From assembly GCF_023704175.1 (NCBI RefSeq), contig NZ_CP084530.1:2610501-2674500 (forward strand): a stretch of 64,000 nt of DNA, read 5' to 3'. The notes beneath the pieces were generated by a model. It was not told the origin of the DNA. It searched no databases and saw nothing but the letters and a program-made list of their open reading frames with translations. Position 1 is the stretch's first letter. Each line of letters starts with the position of its first letter. Positions 26,627 to 35,292 of this stretch are shown piece by piece. The stretch comes from Paenibacillus sp. YPG26 (GTDB lineage: Bacteria > Bacillota > Bacilli > Paenibacillales > Paenibacillaceae). Made by a program: the position numbers and the translations under genes.

Positions 26627-27624
26627 TTTGTTACTCTCTCCCCACTGCCGAATTCTTTGGATATATTCTGAATCAACTGACTGCGCAGGGCAATCCTTGC
26701 CTGCCGGAATGCATTCTTGATCGCATCCGCATCCGAGGAGCCGTGCCCTTTGACCACAAGACCGCTAAGTCCAAGAAGCGGAGCCCCGCCGTGCTCTTTG
26801 TAATCCATCATACTCTTGAGTCCACGCAGTTCGGGCATCAGTACAGCGGCAGCCAGCTTGTTCTTAAGTGAGCTTGTGAATTTCTCCTTCAGAATAGAGA
26901 ATAAGGCACCAGCTGTTCCCTCCAGCGATTTAAGGAGAATATTGCCTGCAAATCCATCACAGACCAGAACATCACACGCCCCGGCCAGCACACCGTGCGC
27001 CTCCACATTACCCACAAAGTTGATCGGCAGTTCCTGCAGCAGGGGATAAGCTGCTTTTGTAAGCTCATTTCCTTTGATAGCTTCAGTGCCCACGTTGAGC
27101 AGACCCACCCTCGGCTTCTCCATTCCATGCACCTGCTGACGGTACACGCTGCCCATCAAAGCGTACTGCGCCAGATGCTCAGGCTTGGCATCCATATTGG
27201 CACCCAAATCCAGAGCCAGAACACCCCTTCCGTCAACAGTGGGAATGATCGGCGCAAGCGCAGGACGCTCAATTCCTTCCATTCTTCCCACTACAAGAAG
27301 CCCTGTCGTCATCAGCGCCCCTGTGTTCCCGGCAGAAATCATCGCATCGGCCTCGCCTTCACGAACCATTCTTCCAGCAACCACCATGGAAGAATCCTTC
27401 TTGCGGCGAACCGCCTTGACCGGTTCATCTTCCCCGCCAATCACTTCCGATGTATGACGTATGGTCAGATTGGACGGACGCTCCTGCAGCAGCCCTTCAA
27501 TCTGGGCCTGATCTCCGACCAGGACGATTTGGATGTCCTTCCATTCCTTGGCGGCCGCAAGCGCGCCCTCCACATTGGAGCGCGGTGCGTTATCGCCGCC
27601 CATGGCATCAATGGCTATCAACAT
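26623..27624 (-). CDS. plsX: Phosphate acyltransferase PlsX
   Basis: The 333-aa enzyme converts acyl-ACP to acyl-phosphate for phospholipid synthesis. It begins [12 protein letters not shown] and shows [22 protein letters not shown] and [11 protein letters not shown] at 27624 with GGGGG 8 nt upstream gives the standard length; the frame extends to 27702 but only inside fapR. It overlaps the fapR end by 17 nt. Confidence 0.97.
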   Translation of the reverse strand: MLIAIDAMGGDNAPRSNVEGALAAAKEWKDIQIVLVGDQAQIEGLLQERPSNLTIRHTSEVIGGEDEPVKAVRRKKDSSMVVAGRMVREGEADAMISAGNTGALMTTGLLVVGRMEGIERPALAPIIPTVDGRGVLALDLGANMDAKPEHLAQYALMGSVYRQQVHGMEKPRVGLLNVGTEAIKGNELTKAAYPLLQELPINFVGNVEAHGVLAGACDVLVCDGFAGNILLKSLEGTAGALFSILKEKFTSSLKNKLAAAVLMPELRGLKSMMDYKEHGGAPLLGLSGLVVKGHGSSDADAIKNAFRQARIALRSQLIQNISKEFGSGERVTK

Positions 27625-28204
27625 GCATAGTTCCCCCTTCACTGTGTTCCTCTCTCCCGGAACGGTAGATGACGAAATTGCCTTGGAAGACCATCTCCTC
27701 ACCTACATATGTGAACACCTCAACCTTAGCTTTTCCCTTATTGCCTGCTTCGGATCGGACATAAGCCTTGGCGATACATTTCTCCCCCAAATGCACTGAT
27801 CTTACAAACCGGATATCCGCGGACGAAGTAAGTGCGATTTCATCATTGATTACGGCGACTGCAAGGGAATTGGCTTGCGCAAATACATGATGTCCCCGGG
27901 CGATTCCTGTACGTGAGAAGACATGCTCATCACGTATTTCAAATATGGATATCCCGCTCTTATCGAGCTGAAGATCAACGATGTCCCCGATCACCTCGTG
28001 CAGCGGCAGAGACTTGACCTGATCATAAGAAAGCTCGGCCATCAGCTTCATCCGCTCACGGAGTTCTGGAATCCCAAGCTCGAGGCGATCCAGACGGATC
28101 GTCTGAATGCTCACCTTCAGCTGGCGGGTCAGTTCCTGATCCGTGATGAACGGGTTCTCCTCAATCATTCTTACGAGCTGCTGCTGTCTCGCCCGTTTGG
28201 GCAA
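27608..28204 (-). CDS. fapR: Fatty acid and phospholipid regulator FapR
   Basis: The 198-aa repressor has an N-terminal DeoR-like HTH ([32 protein letters not shown]) and a hot-dog effector domain ([36 protein letters not shown]). FapR leaves DNA when malonyl-CoA binds. A TTG start is the only candidate before the conserved HTH; its ribosome site (GGGGG, 17 nt away) is weak, which may keep repressor levels low. It heads the fapR-plsX-fabH-fabD-fabG-acpP-fabF cluster. Confidence 0.95.
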   Translation of the reverse strand: MPKRARQQQLVRMIEENPFITDQELTRQLKVSIQTIRLDRLELGIPELRERMKLMAELSYDQVKSLPLHEVIGDIVDLQLDKSGISIFEIRDEHVFSRTGIARGHHVFAQANSLAVAVINDEIALTSSADIRFVRSVHLGEKCIAKAYVRSEAGNKGKAKVEVFTYVGEEMVFQGNFVIYRSGREEHSEGGTMHVDSH

Positions 28205-28265
28205 ACGTTCGATAACTATCGCCCCCTGCGTGATCTATAAATTATAAGTATAGTAGATATATTAT

Positions 28266-28284
28266 ATTAGAACCAGGTACTAAG
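28266..28284 (-). promoter_or_regulatory. FapR operator upstream of fapR
   Basis: TTAGAACCAGGTACTAA at 28267-28283 fits the palindromic FapR box (TTAG-ACC-GGT-CTAA). It is about 62 nt before the fapR start, inside an AT-rich promoter-like stretch, and predicts autoregulation and malonyl-CoA control of the whole fab cluster. Confidence 0.8.
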
Positions 28285-28343
28285 CTTCAGTATAAATCAT
28301 CCGGTTTTAAAAAGAAAGACAATCCCGGCAGAAGCCGGAATTC

Positions 28344-28379
28344 AAAAAAAAATAGCACCCCATCTAAGATGTAGGTACT
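28344..28379 (-). terminator. Intrinsic terminator after rpmF
   Basis: On the minus strand AGTACCTACATC pairs imperfectly with GATGGGGTGCT over a 3-nt loop, followed by a run of nine T. A second hairpin (TTCCGGC-TTCT-GCCGGGA, 28319-28341, then TCTTTCTTTTT) lies right behind it, making a tandem terminator before fapR. Confidence 0.85.
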
Positions 28380-28395
28380 ACTTTGATTTCATTCA

Positions 28396-28569
28396 TTATT
28401 GCTTGATAATTTCTCTTGCTTTGTATGTGCCGCATACTTTGCATACGTGGTGAGCAAGCTTCAATTCTCCGCATTGTTCACATTTTACCATGCCCGGCAC
28501 AGCCAATTTGAAATGAGTGCGACGTTTGTCACGACGCGTTTTGGACGTTCTCCGTTGAGGTACTGCCAT
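28396..28569 (-). CDS. rpmF: 50S ribosomal protein L32
   Basis: The 57-aa protein begins [17 protein letters not shown] and keeps both zinc pairs ([18 protein letters not shown]), i.e. the Zn-binding form. ATG at 28569 has AAGGAGGTG 6 nt upstream; a longer frame to 28590 is not supported. It follows ylbN, as in B. subtilis. Confidence 0.97.
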   Translation of the reverse strand: MAVPQRRTSKTRRDKRRTHFKLAVPGMVKCEQCGELKLAHHVCKVCGTYKAREIIKQ

Positions 28570-28643
28570 GGTTCCCACCTCCTTATTCAAGTCAACCTGG
28601 TTCCATTGCTTAGTTTAGACGACCGTTAGGTGTCAGACTGTTA

Positions 28644-29159
28644 TTATTGTTGTTTAAAAAAGTCCTTCAGCGCCGCGAGACGCGGGTCGATGACTTCTTT
28701 ATCACAGCCGCAATCATGTTCGTTCAAATCGGTTCCACAAGTAGGGCACAGACCTTTGCAGTCATCTTTGCAGACGGCAGCAAATGGGAGATTCAGAAGC
28801 AAGGCTTCCTCTATGAAAGGAACCAGATTCACGTCATCCTCTGCAACGTAGCGGATATCGTCTTCTTCGTCCTGAACATTCTCTGTATTCTCACTGTACT
28901 TCAACCGTTCCTCGAAATCGATACCGACTTGCTTCTTCAAAGGCTTCAGGCAGCGGGAGCACGTCATGTCCAGATCCACCGTTAATCTACCCTTTACATC
29001 AACTTCTCCTTCACCAAAGGAACTTACCTTCAGATCAGCTTGAAGCGGACTCACGTGAGTAATATCCTTACGGTCCTTGGTTACATGATGAACATCCAGT
29101 GCTTCGTGGAATTCCACAGAGCCTTCGGTTAATGCCAATTTGCGAAATTGAAAGTGCAT
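28644..29159 (-). CDS. ylbN: DUF177 family protein (YlbN/YceD)
   Basis: The 171-aa protein has the DUF177 pattern: MTCSRCLKPL in the middle, then LNLPFAAVCKDDCKGLCPTCG and DPRLAALKDFF at the end, with Cys pairs that probably bind zinc. The family is tied to 23S rRNA accumulation in other organisms. GGAG lies 8 nt before the ATG at 29159; the frame extends to 29297 only through the promoter. Confidence 0.94.
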   Translation of the reverse strand: MHFQFRKLALTEGSVEFHEALDVHHVTKDRKDITHVSPLQADLKVSSFGEGEVDVKGRLTVDLDMTCSRCLKPLKKQVGIDFEERLKYSENTENVQDEEDDIRYVAEDDVNLVPFIEEALLLNLPFAAVCKDDCKGLCPTCGTDLNEHDCGCDKEVIDPRLAALKDFFKQQ

Positions 29160-29186
29160 GATCATCACTCCAAACAAACAAAATTT

Positions 29187-29216
29187 ATTATACCGATTTT
29201 TAGAGAGTTTTGTCAA
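29187..29216 (-). promoter_or_regulatory. Consensus sigma-A promoter of ylbN-rpmF
   Basis: On the minus strand TTGACA (29211-29216), 18-nt spacer, TATAAT (29187-29192), both boxes perfect. The transcript would start near 29180, about 20 nt before the ylbN ATG. Confidence 0.85.
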
Positions 29217-29402
29217 TAACTTAAACGTACTGTTACCTTTAGTATACGGTATCTCACGGCATCCTACCCATAACAAATTGCAAATCTGCTTGCGCATTCC
29301 TAAGGACAGGTCCGTAAATTATAGCATGTTTATTCGGTAAATGATGCAGTTCATGATATTATTTCTCTATAAAATCATGAATGCATGCAAGGAGGCCCCG
29401 AT

Positions 29403-30632
29403 TTGAGCATCGTCGGCATAATCGTTGAATATAATCCGCTTCACCATGGGCATGTCTACCATTTCACCCGGGCCAGACAGGAGACGGGTGCCGAAGCCGC
29501 CATTGCCGTGATGAGCGGCAGCTTCCTTCAGCGGGGCGAGCCGGCCATCGTCTCGAAATGGGCCCGGGCCGAAATGGCGCTGCACATGGGCGCCGACCTT
29601 GTGCTTGAGCTGCCCACCGCCTATGCCGTGCAGCCGGCGGAGTGGTTCGCGTATGGGGCCGTGTCGCTGCTGAACGCGACTGGTCTCGTGACGCATCTGG
29701 TGTTCGGCAGCGAGGAAGGAAGCACGGACAAGCTGCACGAGCTGGCCTCGCTGCTCGCCGAGGAGAGCAGCGGCATGAAGCGCGCCGTGGCGGAGGAACT
29801 CGCCTCGGGCGCGAGCTACCCCGCCGCCTATGCCGCGGCGGCGGAGCGGGCCCTTGCGCGCGGCGCAGCCGAAGGCGCGCGCGGGCTCTTGATGCAGCCC
29901 AACAACTCGCTTGGGCTGCACTACATGATCGCGCTGCGCCGGCTGGGCAGCGCGATCAAGCCCTTGACCATCCGGCGCGAAGCGGCCGGATATCACGATG
30001 CGCAGCCTGGCGAGGGCGCCATCGCCAGCGCCACGGCGGTCCGGCGGCTGATACTGGCTGAGGGACTGCCGAAGGCGAGTCCCTACATGCCTGATTATGC
30101 CGCCGACATCATGGCCCGCGAGCTGCGCGAAGGCCGCGGGCCCGTGACCTGGGAATCGCTCCGCCCGCAGCTGCTGCATCAGCTGCTGACCAGTCCTGCG
30201 GAGCAGCTCTCCCAGATCCATGAGATGACGGAGGGGCTGGAGCACCGCATCAAGAAGCTGCTGCCCGATCTAGCGGAGCCCACAGTGATAAGCCTCCTTC
30301 AGGCCTTGAAGACCAAACGTTACACCCATACCAAGCTTCAGCGCCTGCTTGTCCATGTGCTTCTTGGCCATAATAAGCTGTCCAACACCCGGGAGATTCT
30401 CGCCGGAGGCCCGGGCTATCTGCGTGTGCTTGGCTTTACAGAGAAAGGCAGAGAGCTGCTCAGACGCATGAAAAAGACGGCCTCGCTGCCGATCCTGACG
30501 AGGCCGCCCGAATTGTCACATCCCCAGCTTGAGCTTGACCTACAAGCTTCGGCTGTCTATGCGAGCTCCTTCCCTGTCCCGGATACGAACCAGCTCTTCC
30601 GGGATTATCGCCAGCCGCCTATCCGGCTTTAG
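29403..30632 (+). CDS. tmcAL: tRNA(Met) cytidine acetate ligase TmcAL (YlbM)
   Basis: The 409-aa enzyme forms N4-acetylcytidine at the wobble base of elongator tRNA-Met. It has the nucleotidyltransferase motif VEYNPLHHGH, AVMSGSFLQRGEPAIVSKW and the C-terminal VLGFTEKGRELLRRM. TTG at 29403 has AAGGAGG 7 nt upstream; an ATG at 29385 would place that site inside the gene. Positions 29500-30150 are markedly GC-rich compared with the flanks. The 3' end overlaps the convergent ylbL gene by 14 bp. Confidence 0.94.
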   Translation: MSIVGIIVEYNPLHHGHVYHFTRARQETGAEAAIAVMSGSFLQRGEPAIVSKWARAEMALHMGADLVLELPTAYAVQPAEWFAYGAVSLLNATGLVTHLVFGSEEGSTDKLHELASLLAEESSGMKRAVAEELASGASYPAAYAAAAERALARGAAEGARGLLMQPNNSLGLHYMIALRRLGSAIKPLTIRREAAGYHDAQPGEGAIASATAVRRLILAEGLPKASPYMPDYAADIMARELREGRGPVTWESLRPQLLHQLLTSPAEQLSQIHEMTEGLEHRIKKLLPDLAEPTVISLLQALKTKRYTHTKLQRLLVHVLLGHNKLSNTREILAGGPGYLRVLGFTEKGRELLRRMKKTASLPILTRPPELSHPQLELDLQASAVYASSFPVPDTNQLFRDYRQPPIRL

Positions 30633-31650
30633 GCGCAAGCGAGCTTAGATATTGAAGCGCGTCGTCCACGGTCTTGACGGGCACCAACTTCATGGGAGTG
30701 CCGATGTCCTCGGCTTTCTTCTTCGCCGCTTTATAATTATCCTCAGGCACAAAGAAAATCTCCGCCTTCTTCCGGTCCGCCGCCACAATTTTGAAGGGTA
30801 CGCCGCCAATTGGGCCCACATGGCCATCGGCGGACATCGTACCTGTTCCAGCGATCCGGTACCCTTTACTGAGGTCCCCTGGTGTCAGCCGGTTGTAGAT
30901 CTCCAGAGTGAACATCAAGCCGGCGGAAGGCCCGCCGACCTCCGTCTTGGTGAACTCAACCTGCTTGCGCGGATCCACCGATTTCACCTTTCTAAGCTCA
31001 GCTATATTCAGTCCAAGACCGGGCCGCGTCCCCCCTGTGGCAGGGTCCTTCAAGCTGACAAGCTCAGCCTTGCCGGCGAGCTTTCTACCGCCCCGTTCAA
31101 GCTCTACTTGAACAACCTCTCCCGGCTTCCTGGTTTTAAGCATTCCGCTCAGTTCTTTCAACCGGATAACCCGTCTCCCGTCTATCTTGCGAATGATATC
31201 TCCAGGAGCAAAGTCTCCCTTGGGAGCAGGTGACTTGGATAGAGAGACGACAAAGATATATTCGGGTAGGATCCTATAGGGCAGCTTGGCCTTGGTATAG
31301 GCTGCTGCCATCGCGCTGGACTGCGAATCGCTCATATAGTACACCTGCCGGGTTTCGTATTCTTTCCCACCCTGTTCGGGCGTCTTGCGGACAATCTCTG
31401 CCTCGGAGTTGAACTGGGACGTAACCAGCATGGCCAGGTTCGCATATGTCACAGACACCGTGGTCATCATGAAGGATCCCTTCTCCTCCGGATCTCCCTC
31501 CTCCACTTTAACCATCGGCTTGATCTCCAGGGCCGCACCCGGCTGATTAATCATATAGGGTGTAGGCATATACACCACAACATACACAACAACTGTCATC
31601 ACGATGAAATATAATGCCGCTTTGAAGATTCTTGAATTCTTGAGCTGCAC
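30619..31650 (-). CDS. ylbL: YlbL/SepM-type PDZ-Lon membrane protease
   Basis: The 343-aa protein has one N-terminal membrane segment (AALYFIVMTVVVYVVVYM), a PDZ domain (FAPGDIIRKIDGRRV) and a Lon-type catalytic domain with nucleophile Ser in EVGGPSAGLMFTLEIYN and Lys in IGGVPFKIVAADR. Relatives are extracellular-facing regulatory proteases. GTG at 31650 has GGGAGAGGGAG upstream and gives the family length; the frame extends to 31776 with a Cys-containing stretch but no ribosome site there. The shorter start also leaves room for the divergent ylbJ promoter. Confidence 0.88.
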   Translation of the reverse strand: MQLKNSRIFKAALYFIVMTVVVYVVVYMPTPYMINQPGAALEIKPMVKVEEGDPEEKGSFMMTTVSVTYANLAMLVTSQFNSEAEIVRKTPEQGGKEYETRQVYYMSDSQSSAMAAAYTKAKLPYRILPEYIFVVSLSKSPAPKGDFAPGDIIRKIDGRRVIRLKELSGMLKTRKPGEVVQVELERGGRKLAGKAELVSLKDPATGGTRPGLGLNIAELRKVKSVDPRKQVEFTKTEVGGPSAGLMFTLEIYNRLTPGDLSKGYRIAGTGTMSADGHVGPIGGVPFKIVAADRKKAEIFFVPEDNYKAAKKKAEDIGTPMKLVPVKTVDDALQYLSSLAPKAG

Positions 31651-31802
31651 CGGTGTCTCCCTCTCCCTTAATCTGCAGTATGGACAAAGGCTGGTCTGAT
31701 CTGTGTCCGCCATGCATAAATTTGTACTAGCCTTAAGAGCATCAGGAACTCTCATTGCAGGCAGTTCCATCATCATTTATTTCATAATGAGGTGAGTCAT
31801 TC

Positions 31803-33020
31803 ATGGAGGGAACACAGCGGCAAGGCGGACGGCTGTGGGTAACTATCATTCTAGGCAGCAGCGCTGTATTGCTTGCAGCCAGCATTGTGATTTCACCTGG
31901 AGCCGCATTTGAAGCTTCGCTTCAGGGCCTGACACTGTGGTGGAGAATTGTATTCCCGGGTCTTTTGCCATTCCTGGTTCTGTCCCAAATCCTGGTTGCT
32001 TATGGATTAGTTCATGCTGTGGGTATAACACTCGATCCCCTGCTTCGCAAAGGACTCGGGACACCCGGTGTTGCCGGCTGGGTAATCCCTCTCGGACTTA
32101 TTGCCGGCTTCCCCGCGGCCGCCGAGGCATCTGTTCAGTTGTACAGAGGGGGCAGAATTACAGCCAGGCAGGCGGAAAAGCTAGCTGCTGCCGGACATTT
32201 CTGCAATCCTATGCTGATTATAGTCGTTGTCGGCACCGGCTTTCTCCATAAGCCGGGGCTTGGCCTGCTTCTGGCCGTGGTCCATGGAATTGCCGGCATA
32301 GCTGCGGGCCTTACTCTTCATAAGGTCATTCTTCAGAGCCGCAGAGACTTATACCAGGCGGGGCCTGAACCCATACGCACAGGCTCAAAAGCACAGCAAA
32401 TTGCCCGCAGCATTGAGGAGGCCCGCCGGTTGGACGGGCGCAGCTTCGGCAAGCTGCTAGGTGATACTGTGGCTGCTGCGGTTCAGACGTTAATGATGAT
32501 AGGCGGGTATATGCTAATCTTTGCAGTAGTTATTCGTATGCTTCAGTACTATATACCAGGACTCGTTCCTTCCTTCTTCCTTCCAGGAATCTTCGAAGTT
32601 CATCTTGGCACTTATGCTGCAGGAGGCCTCTACACCTATTCTCCAGCACTGCAAGCTGCGCTTCTGGGTGCGATTTTAGGGTTCAGCGGGCTGTGCGCCT
32701 ATCTGCAGGTTCGTGCCATTCTCAGGCCCGCAGGGATTGGTACAGGCGGGTTCCTGATCACCCGGATTCTGCACGGAAGTTATGCTTATGTACTCACACT
32801 CCTGCTCTGGGAACCGCTGATCAGGCTTTTTCCAGGAGCCGCCCCTGTCTATGGGGATATATCCCCTCATGGCAAGCCGGATTACGGCATCCTTCAGCTT
32901 CCGAGCTGGACACAGACCTTCTCCCTGATGGGATGGCAGTTCATCGCACTCTTGTCTATCACAGCCGCCCTGATGCTGTTCACCGTTCTTTGGCGCTTTC
33001 GTTATCCCATATCCCGATAG
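31803..33020 (+). CDS. ylbJ: Sporulation integral membrane protein YlbJ
   Basis: The 405-aa protein has many membrane segments and matches YlbJ (WWRIVFPGLLPFLVLSQIL, GVAGWVIPLGLIAGFPAAA, GHFCNPMLIIVVVGTGF, GFSGLCAYLQVRAIL). YlbJ is needed for spore formation and is related to transporters; in B. subtilis it is sigma-E dependent and acts with SpoVV-type proteins. It is divergent from ylbL and convergent with coaD. Confidence 0.92.
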   Translation: MEGTQRQGGRLWVTIILGSSAVLLAASIVISPGAAFEASLQGLTLWWRIVFPGLLPFLVLSQILVAYGLVHAVGITLDPLLRKGLGTPGVAGWVIPLGLIAGFPAAAEASVQLYRGGRITARQAEKLAAAGHFCNPMLIIVVVGTGFLHKPGLGLLLAVVHGIAGIAAGLTLHKVILQSRRDLYQAGPEPIRTGSKAQQIARSIEEARRLDGRSFGKLLGDTVAAAVQTLMMIGGYMLIFAVVIRMLQYYIPGLVPSFFLPGIFEVHLGTYAAGGLYTYSPALQAALLGAILGFSGLCAYLQVRAILRPAGIGTGGFLITRILHGSYAYVLTLLLWEPLIRLFPGAAPVYGDISPHGKPDYGILQLPSWTQTFSLMGWQFIALLSITAALMLFTVLWRFRYPISR

Positions 33021-33024
33021 AGAT

Positions 33025-33531
33025 TTATCTGTTCGAAGTGAACTTCTGTCTCAGCGCTTCTTCAACCTCGGGAAGTACCAGATCTACAACCTCTCCTTGG
33101 AACCGGGCAATTTCTTTTACCACGCTGGAGCTCAAATAGCTGTATTTCGGGTTCGTCATCATAAATATGGTCTCCACTTCACTGTTCAGCTTGTGATTGA
33201 TGGAGGCCATTTGCATTTCATATTCAAAGTCAGTCACGGAACGTACGCCTTTCACAATAACGTGAGCCTTCTTCTGCACCATATAGTTCACAAGAAGATC
33301 GTTGAAGCTGTCCACTTCGACATTAGGCAGATCCTTCGTCGCCTGCTGAAGCAGCTCTTTTCTCTCTTCCATGGTAAAAAGCGGATTTTTACTCGAATTG
33401 TTAAGGACGGCTACAATCAAGACATCAAATTGCCTGGCAGCACGCTGGATAATATCCATATGTCCCATGGTGACAGGGTCAAAGCTTCCCGGATACACCG
33501 CAATTCTTAGATTCTTGTTAGTTTGACTCAT
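33025..33531 (-). CDS. coaD: Phosphopantetheine adenylyltransferase CoaD
   Basis: The 168-aa enzyme makes dephospho-CoA from 4'-phosphopantetheine and ATP. It shows YPGSFDPVTMGHMDII with the adenylyltransferase T/HxGH motif, KGVRSVTDFEYEMQMA and YSYLSSSVVKEIA. ATG at 33531 with GAGGA 8 nt upstream; it lies in the last codons of rsmD (14-bp overlap), so the pair is coupled. Confidence 0.96.
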   Translation of the reverse strand: MSQTNKNLRIAVYPGSFDPVTMGHMDIIQRAARQFDVLIVAVLNNSSKNPLFTMEERKELLQQATKDLPNVEVDSFNDLLVNYMVQKKAHVIVKGVRSVTDFEYEMQMASINHKLNSEVETIFMMTNPKYSYLSSSVVKEIARFQGEVVDLVLPEVEEALRQKFTSNR

Positions 33532-34123
33532 GCTGTTCTTCCTCCTGTCCGGCCTCTTCAGCATCTCCGCCCGGCTCATATCTATATACAGAGACTACTG
33601 TCTCGCCGTATTCCGCTAGGCGTACGCGTGTGAAATTGCCAACCCTCTCCGGATACTCATAGGAAGATTCATACTCCAGAACAAGGATAGCCTTGTCCTC
33701 CAGAAGAGCCAACTCGTCCATCTTGTTCATCAGCTTGTCCCCATGCTTGAGGCGGTATGGAGGGTCCAGAAATACGAGGTCAAACGAAGTCTCGCGTCTC
33801 GCCAGTGCCTTCAAAGCCCGCTCTGCATCATTCTTGTACACCTCGGCTCGATCTTCCAGTCCTGTTGCTCTGAGATTGGCTTTAACAACTTCCAGACTTT
33901 TGTATTCAAGATCCACAAATACTGCCCGCTCCATTCCCCGGCTTAACGCTTCTATCCCGAGTCCTCCGGTTCCTGCGAACAGGTCGAGCGCTCTGCCGCC
34001 ATCGAAATAAGGCCCAATCATACTGAAAATAGCCTCTTTCACCTTATCTGTAGTCGGTCTTGTGCCGGTACCAGGCACGGCTTTAAGCGGCCTGCCCTTG
34101 GCAGTTCCTGAAATTACACGCAA
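33518..34123 (-). CDS. rsmD: 16S rRNA (guanine966-N2)-methyltransferase RsmD
   Basis: The 201-aa methyltransferase has RVISGTAKGRPLKAVPG, TRPTTDKVKEAIFSMI, the AdoMet site LDLFAGTGGLGIEALSRG and catalytic FLDPPY. The C-terminal tail is Glu-rich (EEAGQEEEQHESN). Start TTG with AGGGTG 9 nt upstream. It precedes coaD as in most Firmicutes. Confidence 0.94.
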   Translation of the reverse strand: MRVISGTAKGRPLKAVPGTGTRPTTDKVKEAIFSMIGPYFDGGRALDLFAGTGGLGIEALSRGMERAVFVDLEYKSLEVVKANLRATGLEDRAEVYKNDAERALKALARRETSFDLVFLDPPYRLKHGDKLMNKMDELALLEDKAILVLEYESSYEYPERVGNFTRVRLAEYGETVVSVYRYEPGGDAEEAGQEEEQHESN

Positions 34124-34221
34124 TTCGTGTCACACCCTATCCTCGTCACATCCGTGTCGCTTTTTTTATGACGATATCGTACCATACTCCTACCTGAATT
34201 GAAAAACTCATATATCACTAA

Positions 34222-34413
34222 TTAGTTATCCGCCCGTCCCTGGTTGAACAATAACACGCGAATTAATCGATCTTTCCCTTTTTTTGAGACTTCAGGTATA
34301 AAAGCGGCAAAGGCGGACACAATAAAGATATCGACATCACCAAATGTCGTAGACAACCGCGGAGAAGACTTACGTTTCCCCATAAGCTCTTCGTCCGGTT
34401 TCTCCTCTCCCAT
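34222..34413 (-). CDS. Doubtful 63-aa ORF
   Basis: The frame starts with a charged stretch (MGEEKPDEELMGKRKSS) and contains a short hydrophobic segment (DIFIVSAFAAFIP) followed by a basic one. No convincing ribosome site precedes it. It could be a decayed gene. I do not recognise it. Confidence 0.2.
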   Translation of the reverse strand: MGEEKPDEELMGKRKSSPRLSTTFGDVDIFIVSAFAAFIPEVSKKGKDRLIRVLLFNQGRADN

Positions 34414-34438
34414 GATGGGCGTCCCGCGAGGGGCGCCC

Positions 34439-34491
34439 GGACAAAAGCCCTTGTATCGTGCAATTGTACGAGGGTTTTTGTCCTTTTTTTT
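34439..34491 (+). terminator. Strong orphan terminator-like hairpin
   Basis: GGACAAAAGCCCTTGTA pairs with TACGAGGGTTTTTGTCC (17 bp, two imperfect pairs) and is followed by eight T on the plus strand. The nearest upstream plus-strand gene, ylbJ, ends 1.4 kb away. Confidence 0.7.
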
Positions 34492-34613
34492 GTGGATTGA
34501 TGACCAAATTCAGCTGTACTAACAAAAACAACCGGCAATTCTTCACTTATCATATAAAAACCACTCCTCAGAGTGGTCAAGAACATATTCACATATCCAC
34601 ATCAGTGCGCATT

Positions 34614-35276
34614 TCATTTAGGCAGATGGATGGTCATAATATGATCGCCATGAATAAGACTAGTCACCCCACTGGCATCGATCATTTCAAGCATATTATT
34701 ATCTAGAGCTCTTAGGAGTCCTGCATGACAAGGCTTCTCGCCAAGATTCACAACAATGAGTTCACCTTCTAATTTCTTGATTTGCTGGTCTAAAGTTCTG
34801 GATATAGGTAGTGCGGCCGGCTGAACAGGGAAATGATCTTGACTTAAATTAAAGGGGGTCTGATTGGGAGGGTAAGGAACCAAGTATTTAACATGATTAA
34901 TAGATACATATACACTTCCGTATATTGGCGAGTAAAAAACAAAATAATCGTTCATGATACCGGTCAAATATCCGTGTATGGAGCGTTTATTGCCAATGGA
35001 GACCGCAGTGAACATTCCTCTGGAATTCATAAGCATTTTTCGATATGAAATTTGTTCCTGCTCCAACGAAGGGCTGAGGTTCGAATCATTCAACTGAAGA
35101 TCATCCAACGACAGATACGCATTTTGCAAATGGTGTATAGGGATATAAATGAATTTTGATCCCGAAAATAACACTAGTATGTCGCTTCCAATATCAATTA
35201 ATCTGCCGATGATACGTTCGTTACATCCAGACAACTCAAGCTCAACAGTTTGATTTAACCATTTTTTGAAGACCTG
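34614..35276 (-). CDS. CotB/DUF2642-like putative spore coat protein
   Basis: The 220-aa protein consists of three Sm-like repeats of the kind found in spore coat protein CotB: VELELSG...GRLIDIGSDILVLFSG-KFIYIPIHHLQ, then FTAVSIGNK...HGYLTGIMNDYFVFYSPIYGSVYVSINHVKYL, then GELIVVNLGEKPCHAGLLRALDNNMLEMID...LIHGDHI. There is no signal peptide. The Lys/Ser-rich tail of CotB is missing. ATG at 35276 follows GAGGAGGAGA closely. It is the last gene of a three-gene unit with the ArsB-type transporter, 16 nt behind it. Coat role is inferred. Confidence 0.7.
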   Translation of the reverse strand, partial: QVFKKWLNQTVELELSGCNERIIGRLIDIGSDILVLFSGSKFIYIPIHHLQNAYLSLDDLQLNDSNLSPSLEQEQISYRKMLMNSRGMFTAVSIGNKRSIHGYLTGIMNDYFVFYSPIYGSVYVSINHVKYLVPYPPNQTPFNLSQDHFPVQPAALPISRTLDQQIKKLEGELIVVNLGEKPCHAGLLRALDNNMLEMIDASGVTSLIHGDHIMTIHLPK

Positions 35277-35292
35277 CATTCTCCTCCTCCTC

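Larger units (their letters stand above)
34124..34613. other. 490-bp intergenic region with several hairpins, no confident gene
   Basis: Apart from a doubtful minus-strand frame at 34222-34413, this stretch holds a GC palindrome (GGGCGTCCC-GCGA-GGGGCGCCC, 34417-34438) directly followed by a plus-strand terminator-like hairpin, and a smaller repeat near 34560-34580. Nothing in the plus direction upstream looks like a gene that needs the terminator. Confidence 0.6.

Noticed and set aside
29367..30245. 292-codon minus-strand frame opposite tmcAL
   Set aside because: Caused by high G+C in tmcAL; TmcAL motifs are clear on the plus strand and the antisense frame resembles nothing.
34244..34522. 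92-codon plus-strand frame
   Set aside because: It runs straight through a strong terminator hairpin and lacks a ribosome site.
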